NCBI GenBank assembly: GCA_022072085.1
Contig: JAJVII010000037.1
Coordinates: forward strand, 44,647-108,646
Length of the DNA: 64,000 nucleotides
Source of the DNA: Phycisphaerae bacterium
Lineage (GTDB): Bacteria; Planctomycetota; Phycisphaerae; JAJVII01
Direction of reading: 5' to 3'
Shown: one piece after another, positions 56,498 through 63,907 of the stretch
Layout: each line of letters begins with the position of its first letter
Numbering within the stretch: the stretch's first letter is position 1
The notes under the pieces: model-generated
Told to the model about the DNA's origin: nothing
Database searches by the model: none
What the model saw: only the letters and a program-made list of their open reading frames with translations
Position numbers and translations under genes: made by a program

Positions 56498-57004
56498 TCA
56501 GTGGACGGGGACGCCCAGTTCCTTCCATTTGGCCAGGATGGCGTCCTTGGACAGGAAGCCCTCGTGGCGGTAAAGTTCCCGGCCGGAAGCGTCAAAGAAT
56601 ATCTGCGTCGGGATGGCGGCGATGCCGTGCTCGCGGCCCGCCCTTGGGTTCTCGCGCACGTCGATGAACTCGGTGACGAACTGGTCGGCGTGCGTCTTCT
56701 TGAGGTCCTCCAGGATCGGCGCCATCATCTTGCACGGAATGCAGGTCTTGGCGCCAAGGTCGATCAGCCGGGGCAAGCCCGAACGCCGGCCCGCCAAGCC
56801 GGCACTGCCCGGCGTGGGGGTCGATGGGGCCGGCGGATCGTCACTCAGTCCCGCCGGCCTCCCGGCATCAGGGGAGGAGATCGTCCCGCGGTCAAGGGCG
56901 CTCGGCAGGCTGCAACATTGGCCCCCGCCGCCGCCTCGGGTCACCAACCAGATCACACTGGCCGCCACGAGCAGTAGAAAGACGCTCAGCCACGGAGATT
57001 TCAT
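56498..57004 (-). CDS. Membrane-anchored thioredoxin-fold protein
   Basis: The 168-residue protein has an N-terminal anchor (WLSVFLLLVAASVIWLVTRG) and a Pro/Ser linker. A thioredoxin domain has LIDLGAKTCIPCKMMAPILE (active site CIPC) and GIAAIPTQIFFDASGRELYR (cis-Pro). It should reduce or isomerise disulfides outside the membrane. Its ATG overlaps the stop of the ArsF-like gene (ATGA). Confidence 0.85.
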   Translation of the reverse strand: MKSPWLSVFLLLVAASVIWLVTRGGGGGQCCSLPSALDRGTISSPDAGRPAGLSDDPPAPSTPTPGSAGLAGRRSGLPRLIDLGAKTCIPCKMMAPILEDLKKTHADQFVTEFIDVRENPRAGREHGIAAIPTQIFFDASGRELYRHEGFLSKDAILAKWKELGVPVH

Positions 57005-57441
57005 CGCTGCGCCTCCCGAAGGGCCTTCTGCACCGCCTCGATCACCACCGCCCGAAACCGGTCCCCGTCCATCTTCAGCCCCCAGAGCTGGTCGAGGCGC
57101 TGGTAGGACACCTGACGGCCGTTGGCGCAATTAATGACCACAACCGTCGGGGAATCGACCCCATATTGCTCGGCAAACGGCTTGTCCTGCCAGAAGTCCA
57201 CCGTCTGCCACGTCAGGGTTCCGTCGGTAAGCCGGTCGGCGAAGTTCTCCTGGACCGTCTCCCGGGCGAGCTTCTCGATCAGCAGGCAGGAGACGCAGCG
57301 GAGGGTGCGATGGGCATAGACCACCCGCACCTTCGCGCCGGACGCCGGCGCCACCGACCACTCCACCGGCGGGTCTTGGGCGGTGCATCCAGCGGCCAGC
57401 AGACAGGCGAATCTCATCGCAACAGCCATTGCAGTCTTCAT
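57001..57441 (-). CDS. ArsF-family lipoprotein (second copy)
   Basis: The 146-residue lipoprotein (lipobox LAAGC) has the ArsF pattern VVYAHRTLRCVSCLLIEKLA (CxxC), LTDGTLTWQTVDFWQDKPFA and VVVINCANGRQVSYQRLDQL. It differs from the copy at 54954 in being a lipoprotein instead of having a membrane helix. AGGAG lies eight bases before the ATG at 57441. Two ArsF copies in one operon suggest different partners. Confidence 0.75.
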   Translation of the reverse strand: MKTAMAVAMRFACLLAAGCTAQDPPVEWSVAPASGAKVRVVYAHRTLRCVSCLLIEKLARETVQENFADRLTDGTLTWQTVDFWQDKPFAEQYGVDSPTVVVINCANGRQVSYQRLDQLWGLKMDGDRFRAVVIEAVQKALREAQR

Positions 57442-57461
57442 CGGGAACTCCTTGAAGCGAA

Positions 57462-58742
57462 TCACTTGGGCGCACACTCGCCGAGTTTGCATGCCTTGGC
57501 GATCTGCGAGGCCGTCATCTTCATCTTGTCGCCAAGGGCCTGGTCGATGCTGATCATCTCCCCGACTTCGCTCGGATGCAGCTCGGCCCACTTCTTCAGG
57601 TTCCCCGGCGTGGTGAAGAAGCCCTGGTGAAAGCAACCAGCCGAGACGTACTTGCCGTCCGCCGTCCTCTTCTTACCAAACCAGGCGACGGCGGTGGCCG
57701 GCTCGATGGACTGCACGTACCCGCCCAGCGTCCGGACGACGATCATCTGGCCGGTCAGCCGGTCGCGCTGGCGGACTTCGATGTCCTTGCCGGTTCGGGC
57801 GGCCACGCCCATCGCGCAGTGCGAACAGCAGCCCCAACTGTAAACGCCGTCGATCTTCACGAGGGCGGCGTCCTCCGGGTAGACCGCCCGGTCGCAGAAG
57901 CCGCAACGCGTGGCCAGTTCCTTCTCCCCGAGCACCTGCCAACCGAGAATGCTGCCGCCGGCGCTGGCCCGCTCCTTCTCGGCAGCCGTCCGGTCGGCGA
58001 ACGCCCTGATCCACGGCCGGCCGGTCTTCTCGTCCAGGCCGTAGAGGTAGACCGCCTCGGTGAACGGCACGAGCTCGCCCGTGACCCAATCGGTGACGGA
58101 CACTTTCTCCTCAAAGCCCGCCTTGTCCCCCGTCAAGCAGGAATACATGATGAAATAGCAATGCGGAGAACAGAGCCGCACGTTCCCCTTGTCGGTCTTG
58201 ACCACCACGGCCGTCCGGGCGTCGATGTCGCCGTCGCAGAAGTAACAGGTCTTGCCCTTGGGTCGGGCGTCGGGCTTGGCATCCAGGCGGCTGAACGCCG
58301 GCTTGAGGGCGTCGGCTGCAAAGCCGTAACCCAGCTCGCGAAACTTGTCCAGGATGCCGTAACGCGAGATGAATCCTTCGTGCCGCCACAGATCTTTGCC
58401 CTGGGCGTCCAGGAACACCTGCGTCGGAATGAGCCTGATGCCGTATTGCCTGGCGAGCGGCAGGTTCTCCCGCTTACCGACGTCGATGAACTCCACCGCC
58501 AACTTGCCGGCGAACTCCGTCTTCATCGCTTCCAGCGCCGGCCACATCAGTTTGCACGGAGTACACTCGGTCGAACCCAGGTCGATCAGTCTCGGCACGC
58601 CGGTCCGCGTAACCGCCGGCTGCACCGGCCCCGCCGGCTCAGCCGCACGCGACGCCGGCTGCCCGAACGGCTGGTTCAGCAGCGCAAACAGGACAATCGC
58701 CAGTGCCAATCCGCGAGCCGAAACGCCTGCGAGTCTCTTCAT
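57462..58742 (-). CDS. Exported thioredoxin fused to Cys-rich metal-binding domains
   Basis: The 426-residue exported protein has a signal peptide. Residues about 45-145 form a thioredoxin domain with LIDLGSTECTPCKLMWPALE (active site CTPC). Two Cys-rich domains follow: CYFCDGDIDARTAVVV then LCSPHCYFIMYSC (TRASH-like), and ATRCGFCDRAVYPEDAA then WGCCSHCAMGVAARTGKD. The end has SAGCFHQGFFTTPGNL and CKLGEC. The Cys pairs suggest metal or metalloid capture coupled to thiol exchange. I know no named family with this order. Confidence 0.7.
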   Translation of the reverse strand: MKRLAGVSARGLALAIVLFALLNQPFGQPASRAAEPAGPVQPAVTRTGVPRLIDLGSTECTPCKLMWPALEAMKTEFAGKLAVEFIDVGKRENLPLARQYGIRLIPTQVFLDAQGKDLWRHEGFISRYGILDKFRELGYGFAADALKPAFSRLDAKPDARPKGKTCYFCDGDIDARTAVVVKTDKGNVRLCSPHCYFIMYSCLTGDKAGFEEKVSVTDWVTGELVPFTEAVYLYGLDEKTGRPWIRAFADRTAAEKERASAGGSILGWQVLGEKELATRCGFCDRAVYPEDAALVKIDGVYSWGCCSHCAMGVAARTGKDIEVRQRDRLTGQMIVVRTLGGYVQSIEPATAVAWFGKKRTADGKYVSAGCFHQGFFTTPGNLKKWAELHPSEVGEMISIDQALGDKMKMTASQIAKACKLGECAPK

Positions 58743-58776
58743 GACAATGCTCCTTGGGTGCGAATTGCCTCTGCGG

Positions 58777-59007
58777 TCAGGCCAGCAGCGCTTTGATGGC
58801 CTGCGGATCGGGGACTCTCCCTACCACTTTGACTTGGCCGTCCACGGCCAGGGCGGGCGTCATCATCACGCCGAACTTCATGATCTCGTTGATGTCCGTC
58901 ACCTTCTCGATGCTGTAATCGACACCGAGTTCCCTGGCGGCCGACTCGGCGTTCTCAGCCAGCTTCTTGCACTTGGGGCAACCCGTGCCCAGGATTTGAA
59001 TCAACAT
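58777..59007 (-). CDS. Small thioredoxin (TM0996/MTH895 type)
   Basis: The 76-residue redoxin begins MLIQILGTGCPKCKKLAENA (active site CPKC) and has MMTPALAVDGQVKVVGRVPD. This glutaredoxin-sized family is frequently encoded beside ArsR regulators and permeases. AAGGAG lies seven bases before the ATG. It is cytoplasmic. Confidence 0.9.
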   Translation of the reverse strand: MLIQILGTGCPKCKKLAENAESAARELGVDYSIEKVTDINEIMKFGVMMTPALAVDGQVKVVGRVPDPQAIKALLA

Positions 59008-59041
59008 GAATGGCTCCTTCGTTGCAGTGTTACTGCCGGTT

Positions 59042-59266
59042 CTACCAGCCCATCCGGCCATAGCCGGTGCAGGGCTGACTGATCTCCTCAATGGCCTCGC
59101 CCGGGCAGGCCGGCTTGCACTTGAGACACCCGGCGCAGCGATAGAAATCGACCCACGGTTTGTCACCTGGCGACTCGCGGATGATTGCCCTCCGGTCGCA
59201 CGCCTCAGCCACCGGGCAAGGGTCGCAGTTGATACAACGCTCGGGATGGATCAACACCCGCTTCAC
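59042..59266 (-). CDS. Two-cluster ferredoxin
   Basis: The 74-residue protein binds two 4Fe-4S clusters: RCINCDPCPVAEAC and YRCAGCLKCKPACPGEAI. It starts at GTG 59266, within the end of the upstream gene (62-base overlap). It would supply low-potential electrons to the redox proteins of the operon; the donor is unknown. Confidence 0.82.
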   Translation of the reverse strand: MKRVLIHPERCINCDPCPVAEACDRRAIIRESPGDKPWVDFYRCAGCLKCKPACPGEAIEEISQPCTGYGRMGW

Positions 59267-59699
59267 GCGTTCCCCCGCCCTTACCGGCAATAACCTCGCG
59301 ACATCTCGCAACGGTCCGGGCGACCTGCTCATCGGTGCAGCGGACGCCCTTGACCTTCTCGATGCCCAGGTCCGTCACCTTGATCTGCCGGTAATCCCTA
59401 ATGCCGTGCCGATCGAAGGTCTTCTTGGCGCAGTCCATCGGGCAACCGTCGATCACCACGTTCACGTCTGCGTCGCGGGCGGTCTGGACCATGCCGTCAA
59501 TGTCGCCACCGAGGCCGGCCAGGCAGAACATCGTGCCGCACCCGGCGAACATCAGCTCGCGGGCGGCCTTGTCTGAAACCTCCCCCACGTTCGCTCCCCC
59601 GCTGCACGCGTACAGCAGCACGGTCCGGCCCTTGGCCCCGCCACAGCAGGAAGACTGCTCCGACTTGTCGGACTGATTGCTCGGACAGCACCGGGACAT
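59205..59699 (-). CDS. DGC-type putative zinc-binding protein
   Basis: The 164-residue protein has a Cys-rich N-terminus (RCCPSNQ, SSCCGG) and the DGC domain: LLYACSGGANVGEVSDKAAR, MFAGCGTMFCLAGLGG, VVIDGCPMDCAKKTFDRHGI. DGC proteins accompany permeases and ArsR regulators in anaerobes. The C-terminal 25 residues overlap the ferredoxin gene and may be non-native. Confidence 0.8.
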   Translation of the reverse strand: MSRCCPSNQSDKSEQSSCCGGAKGRTVLLYACSGGANVGEVSDKAARELMFAGCGTMFCLAGLGGDIDGMVQTARDADVNVVIDGCPMDCAKKTFDRHGIRDYRQIKVTDLGIEKVKGVRCTDEQVARTVARCREVIAGKGGGTREAGVDPSRALYQLRPLPGG

Positions 59700-59713
59700 G
59701 GTTCGCTCCTTGG

Positions 59714-61204
59714 CTAGAAGAAAGCTCCATAGATCATGCCGGAGATCGTGGCCATCACGACCACCAGCGAGATAAACACGACCGTCTTGCGGGCCCCCAT
59801 GATGCTGCCGATCACCAACATGTTTGGCAGGCTCAGGGCTGGACCGGCCAGCAGCAGTGCCAGGGCCGGCCCCTTGCCCATGCCGGCGCCGATTAGGCCC
59901 TGGAGGATGGGCACCTCGGTCAGCGTAGCGAAATACATGAACGCCCCAAAGATCGCCGAGAAGAAGTTGGTCCACACGGGCCACACGGCCCGAGCGAAAC
60001 TCTCGAACGCCCCGCCGCCCCAGCCGGTCATCTGAAGCATGCGGTCGGGGCTGTCACCCACCAGCATCTGGACGTACTTGCTCGGGATGAACCCCTCGTG
60101 GTCCGGCCGGCCCAGCAGGAACCCGGCGATCAGTACGCCGAAGAACAGCAGCGGCATGATCTGCTTGGTGAAACCCCAGCTCTGACTGAACCATTCCCCG
60201 CCCTCGCCGCGGTCACGGCTGAGGATGACGGACAGGCCCACGACGGCTGCGCTGAACGGAATGAGCACCCAGGTCGCGCCACCGGGCAGGACAACCGCCA
60301 GGGCGGCCGTAGGAATTGCCACGAGCGTGACCTTCCACCACTTGATCCGCATCCACGCCATCAGGATCACCGCCAGCGCACCGCCCATTGCAGCCGTGAT
60401 GTACCACTTGGCCGAGAAGATCAGTCCCCATAGGCCGTCGGCCTGGTCGGGCCGACCCCAGTTGGCAAAGACCAGGATCGCGACCATCACGAAGAAGAAC
60501 AGCGCGTTGTGAGCCAGCGGCCGGGTCACCTGCGGCTCCGGCATCGCCAGTTGCCCGTTGGCCTTGGCCACTTCCTCCTTGCGGTAGATCAGGTGCATGA
60601 TCAGGCCAATGATGACGGAGAAGCCAATGGCCCCGACCGCTCGGGCAATCCCCAGTTCCAGGCCCAGCACGCGGGCGGTCAGGATGATGGCCAGGACGTT
60701 GATGGCCGGGCCGGCATAAAGGAATGCCGTCGCCGGCCCCAGCCCCGCCCCCATCCGCCAGATGCCGGCGAACAGCGGCAGCACCGTGCAGGAACAGACA
60801 GCTAGGATTGAGCCGGAGACGCTGGCGACGCCGTAGGCCAGCACCTTGCGGGCCCGGGCACCGAGGTACTTCATCACCGAGTTCTGGCTGATGAACACGC
60901 CGATGGCCCCGGCGATAAAGAACGCCGGCACCAGGCACAGCAGCACATGCTCGCGGGCATACCACTTGGCCAGGTGAAGGGCCTCGGAAACCCCTCCAGT
61001 GAATCGCCCCCATTCCACCGGCAGCCAGAAGAACGCGAGGAAGACGATCAGGATGGCGGCGAGCTTTCTCCACTCCTGCCGCCAGACAGTTTTCGGAGCC
61101 GGGGCGGATGCCGACGGCGTGGCCTGGCGTTCCAGTTTGCCCGGGGCCGGCGCCGACATGGATTGAGCGTCGATGCTCGCGGACTCAGTTGATGCCGTGC
61201 TCAC
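59714..61204 (-). CDS. Large permease (ArsP/DUF318-like)
   Basis: The 496-residue membrane protein (GTG 61204 behind GGAG; GTG 61249 is an alternative) has about ten segments: VLLCLVPAFFIAGAIGVFIS, SVSGSILAVCSCTVLPLFAG, GPATAFLYAGPAINVLAIIL and ALSLPNMLVIGSIMGARKTV. The AVCSCTVLPL motif and duplicated helical halves are typical of the permease family that includes ArsP, an organoarsenical exporter. Substrate is inferred from context; metals are possible. Confidence 0.85.
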   Translation of the reverse strand: MSTASTESASIDAQSMSAPAPGKLERQATPSASAPAPKTVWRQEWRKLAAILIVFLAFFWLPVEWGRFTGGVSEALHLAKWYAREHVLLCLVPAFFIAGAIGVFISQNSVMKYLGARARKVLAYGVASVSGSILAVCSCTVLPLFAGIWRMGAGLGPATAFLYAGPAINVLAIILTARVLGLELGIARAVGAIGFSVIIGLIMHLIYRKEEVAKANGQLAMPEPQVTRPLAHNALFFFVMVAILVFANWGRPDQADGLWGLIFSAKWYITAAMGGALAVILMAWMRIKWWKVTLVAIPTAALAVVLPGGATWVLIPFSAAVVGLSVILSRDRGEGGEWFSQSWGFTKQIMPLLFFGVLIAGFLLGRPDHEGFIPSKYVQMLVGDSPDRMLQMTGWGGGAFESFARAVWPVWTNFFSAIFGAFMYFATLTEVPILQGLIGAGMGKGPALALLLAGPALSLPNMLVIGSIMGARKTVVFISLVVVMATISGMIYGAFF

Positions 61205-61266
61205 AGAAGGCTCCGTTCCAACTGAATGACTATGTGATGCCCTACTCACGTAGTTGAAGAAAAAAA

Positions 61267-61593
61267 CTACAGCCGGCTCAGCACGGCCTGGCTCTGACGC
61301 GCCTGATGTCGGAGCACATCATTCACGCAGTCCAGGAACTTCAGGATGCAAGGGGTCTTCAGCGAGTAGATGACCTTCAGCCCGTCCTTGCGGCACTCCA
61401 GCACCCCCGACTTAAGCATCACCGACAGATGTCGCGACACGTTGGACCGCTTGGCCCCGACGTGCTCGCTGATGTCGCAGACGCACTGCTCGCCGTCGCT
61501 GAGGAAATCGATGATCGCCAGCCGGATCGGATGCGCCGCCGCCTGGACGATCTGGGCCTTCAGTTCGTAAAGACGCTGAGTCTGCGGGTCCAC
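61267..61593 (-). CDS. arsR: ArsR-family repressor
   Basis: The 108-residue winged-helix repressor (GTG start, GGGAGG upstream) has IRLAIIDFLSDGEQCVCDIS, whose CVC matches the arsenite/antimonite site of ArsR (ELCVCDL). HVGAKRSNVSRHLSVMLKSG is the DNA-reading helix. An additional C-terminal Cys pair (PCILKFLDC) may be a second site. It is first in the cargo operon, next to its own operator, and so likely derepresses the whole row on metalloid binding. Confidence 0.93.
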   Translation of the reverse strand: MDPQTQRLYELKAQIVQAAAHPIRLAIIDFLSDGEQCVCDISEHVGAKRSNVSRHLSVMLKSGVLECRKDGLKVIYSLKTPCILKFLDCVNDVLRHQARQSQAVLSRL

Positions 61594-61616
61594 TTCGTTA
61601 CCTCCCAGGCCATTAG

Positions 61617-61652
61617 GTTACAGTATAGTAACATATCCAGCCGGCTTGTCAA
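61617..61652 (-). promoter_or_regulatory. Promoter/operator of the arsR cargo operon
   Basis: On the minus strand the -35 TTGACA (61652-61647) and -10 TACTAT (61630-61625) are 16 bases apart. The -10 lies inside an imperfect palindrome GTTACTATACTGTAAC (61617-61632), typical in size and position for an ArsR/SmtB operator. The gene starts 24 bases downstream of the palindrome. Confidence 0.7.
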
Positions 61653-61707
61653 TGGGTTTTCTGCATCACCTTCCACAGGCCACCGACCTGGGCACTGTCA
61701 GGTCGGC

Positions 61708-61869
61708 TCAGCATCCAGGACAGAACCCGGCCACACTTCGACCTCGATGTGCGTCGGGTCGGCGAACTGGTTCCACTTGGCAGCCGACGAGCATGGCGGC
61801 GAGCTTGTCACGATCATCGGTGGAGGCTTTGGCTGGCTCAGGGCATTCGTCACAACGGTGACAGATCAT
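61708..61869 (-). CDS. Cys-rich small protein (possible)
   Basis: A 53-residue frame begins MICHRCDECPEPAKAS and ends GFCPGC; six cysteines in CxxCxxC, a single Cys and CxxC order. Its ATG overlaps the stop of the integrase-tail frame (ATGA), so it would be co-translated with the full-length integrase. It could bind zinc. It is short and unconfirmed. Confidence 0.35.
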   Translation of the reverse strand: MICHRCDECPEPAKASTDDRDKLAAMLVGCQVEPVRRPDAHRGRSVAGFCPGC

Positions 61870-62051
61870 GGCGTTTGTCCTCGGAGTGCGGCCTGGGCCT
61901 GTTCGACGATGGCCGCTTGGACGCTTGGGGGCAGGTCCGGCCAGATGGTGACAAGCCAGTCAATGTCTGTCAAATGCGCCGGATTTTGCGCCGCGTTATT
62001 CGCCAACGCGTCGTTTTCGCAGGTTTTCTGCGGAGTGTTCGAGTTCTGCAT
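61866..62051 (-). CDS. Displaced C-terminal tail of the element integrase
   Basis: The 61-codon frame begins at an ATG inside the right core, MQNSNTPQK, in the same frame as integrase residue 426 (MQNSN). Recombination of the two cores would join them. The tail has LTDIDWLVTIWPDLPPSVQA then AIVEQAQAALRG, a helix pair like the ends of other planctomycetal integrases, as far as I recall. In the integrated state it is cut off from the integrase and has no obvious promoter. Confidence 0.6.
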   Translation of the reverse strand: MQNSNTPQKTCENDALANNAAQNPAHLTDIDWLVTIWPDLPPSVQAAIVEQAQAALRGQTP

Positions 62052-62052
62052 G
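62037..62052 (+). repeat. Right attachment core (attR) with displaced glnA end
   Basis: GTTCGAGTTCTGCATG, identical to 49229-49244. The next bases (ATTTCGACCTGTGAG) match the glnA end TATTTTGATCTGTAAG with one T missing. With that T restored, the frame would read F-E-F-C-M-Y-F-D-L-stop, so this is an older copy of the glnA 3' end with a 1-nt deletion. Confidence 0.8.
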
Positions 62053-62385
62053 ATTTCGACCTGTGAGACTTGCCGTTGCAGTGACTTGCATCGTTTCGCA
62101 AAGCCCCGCGGTTCGCGGGGCTTTTCTCTTTTTCGCCATCGGCCGGCGAGTCGCTGCGTACGTCTCTGCGCCGGATTCCACGCCTATGCTCGGGCCCGCT
62201 CGCTCGCCCGCGACGGCCTTGGCGACATGATCGGCGGTCACCTGGCAGCGATGGACTGTTTCGACTCGCCGTGAGGTGACGTTCCGGTGACAGACGATGC
62301 GATCGGGGAACTCGTCGGCAATGCGTTCACATTTCTCAATCTCATCGTGGGGCAGCAGCCGCGGCCTATTCCACTGACCTGACAC
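62053..62385 (-). pseudogene. Decayed second integrase, C-terminal remnant
   Basis: The minus strand encodes ADEFPDRIVCHRNVTSRRVE then TVHRCQVTADHVAKAVAG, aligned with ADEFPEHVVCRWIGNSRRVA then TDHYFQVTADHVAKAIAG of the intact integrase. The nucleophile Tyr is replaced by Arg and a 1-nt shift occurs before the core. The N-terminal four-fifths is missing. It is the left end of an older element at the same site. Confidence 0.75.
62102..62133 (+). terminator. Terminator copy beyond the right core
   Basis: A 9-bp stem AGCCCCGCG, loop GTT, CGCGGGGCT, then TTTCTCTTTTT. It is homologous to the glnA terminator at 49297 and marks the former end of glnA before the 12.8-kb element arrived. Confidence 0.8.
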
Positions 62386-62460
62386 GCCATGTAAGATGAT
62401 GTCATAGCCGAAAGGCCTGGGCAGCGGCCAATGCTCAAGAGCGACTGGAAAGGGTATCCT

Positions 62461-63435
62461 GTGAAATTCCTGTTAGCCGTGACGTGCCTGACGCTGACGG
62501 CCTTTTCTTCGGCTTGGGCGGCCGACCAGCCCACCTCGATGCCCGAGGCCGCGACCGAAATGCCGGCCGGCGCCGCCACGACCCAGCCGGCTCAAGCTGT
62601 GGCCACCTCCCCATTCGCCGGCTACGCGGCGGGCGAGTTCAAGGGCATGCCCTATCGCTGGATGAAGCCCCTCGACTACGACCCGAAGAAGTCCTACCCA
62701 CTGGTCCTTTCGCTGCACGGCAGGGCGGGGGTGGGCACCAACAACAGGGCCAACCTGCGCTACTGGAACACCGCTGTCATGAACCAGGCGGAGTGGCGCA
62801 AGCAGTATCCGTGCTTCGTTGTTGCGCCGCAGAATACCTTCGCCTGGGTCCTGCCCAGCAGAGTCAAGGCCGCTGTGAGTGCCGCCGGCGAATCGAACTT
62901 CATGGCCAAACTGGGCAGGACGGCGGAGGCCCGGGTGAGGGCGGAGCTCCAGCAGCCGGACTATGCCGGGCTGGCCATCGTCTTCGACCTGATCCAGGAC
63001 TTTCAATCGCGGTTCAATATCGACGCGAGCCGAATCTACGTCGTCGGCGCGTCGATGGGAGGCTACGGCGCCTGGGCGGCCATCCAGGAGGAGCCGGACT
63101 TGTTCGCGGCCGCCATCGCCGCCTGCGGCGGGCCCTACCGCTACCTCGACATGGAACGCATCAAGGGCGTGCCCGTCTGGGCATTCCACGGCACGAACGA
63201 CAAGACCGTCCCGTATGCGGAATCGCGAGGGGCATTCGAGAAGTTGAAGACGCTCGGCGGCAACTGCAAACTGACGACCCTCAAGGGCGAGGGCCATGCC
63301 ATCCAGCCGATCGCTTTTCAGTTCAAGGCCGACGACGCAGCCAAGGGATTCGTCACCGAATTCAGCAGTGCCGACTGCGACAAGGAGAGCGACATCTGGC
63401 GGTGGCTCTTCAAGCAGCAGCGTAAAGCCAAGTGA
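62461..63435 (+). CDS. Exported alpha/beta hydrolase (esterase/PHB-depolymerase-like)
   Basis: The 324-residue protein starts at GTG 62461 with a clean signal peptide (VKFLLAVTCLTLTAFSSAWA, first residue Met in vivo); an upstream ATG at 62431 would spoil it. An ATTQP linker follows. The hydrolase core has YPLVLSLHGRAGVG (oxyanion region), the nucleophile in VVGASMGGYGAW (GxSxG), the Asp in HGTNDKTVPY and the His in GEGHAI. Substrate unknown; homologues act on polyester or acetylated sugars. Confidence 0.85.
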   Translation: MKFLLAVTCLTLTAFSSAWAADQPTSMPEAATEMPAGAATTQPAQAVATSPFAGYAAGEFKGMPYRWMKPLDYDPKKSYPLVLSLHGRAGVGTNNRANLRYWNTAVMNQAEWRKQYPCFVVAPQNTFAWVLPSRVKAAVSAAGESNFMAKLGRTAEARVRAELQQPDYAGLAIVFDLIQDFQSRFNIDASRIYVVGASMGGYGAWAAIQEEPDLFAAAIAACGGPYRYLDMERIKGVPVWAFHGTNDKTVPYAESRGAFEKLKTLGGNCKLTTLKGEGHAIQPIAFQFKADDAAKGFVTEFSSADCDKESDIWRWLFKQQRKAK

Positions 63436-63536
63436 CAGGATGTCGCCGGGTGTCGGACAGCCGGGGTTGGCGGCAGGGCGTCTTGGCGGGCGATTGCAGG
63501 GCACTTGATGCACAGGGTCCACCGCTTCCGAACGCA

Positions 63537-63905
63537 TCACGGTACGGCACATTCCCCTGACGCCGCGAAGGTCTTGGCGATGCGCAGCAGACGGACGTTG
63601 ACGAGATCCGCCACGTAGATGTAGTTATCGGTCGCGTCCACGCTGTTGGGATAGGCCATGGGAATGCCCGGGGTGGGGGTCAGGTCGCCTTCCAGCCCGC
63701 CCATCGAGTCGCGGTTGCCGTAGGTCCCGAAACTCAACAGCGGGTTGCCCTCGTTGTCCATGACCGAGACGGTCTGGGACAGCGAGGTGGGGTAGTAGAT
63801 ACGCCCGTAGCCGTCCACTCCGAAGAGCGCGGAACGCCGGAACTTCCGGTGCCCGAATGCCCCGAAGTGAACAGAGCTATTGTCAAAAGTTGTTGATGGC
63901 ATCAT
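63537..63905 (-). pseudogene. Truncated NHL-repeat protein, C-terminal part
   Basis: 122 codons encode beta-propeller repeats: FGVDGYGRIYYPTSLSQTVS and YPNSVDATDNYIYVADLVNV then RLLRIAKTF. The N-terminal repeats are missing. The frame begins about where a transposase gene ends (63908), so insertion probably removed the front part. The ATG at 63905 has no ribosome site. Confidence 0.65.
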
Positions 63906-63907
63906 GA

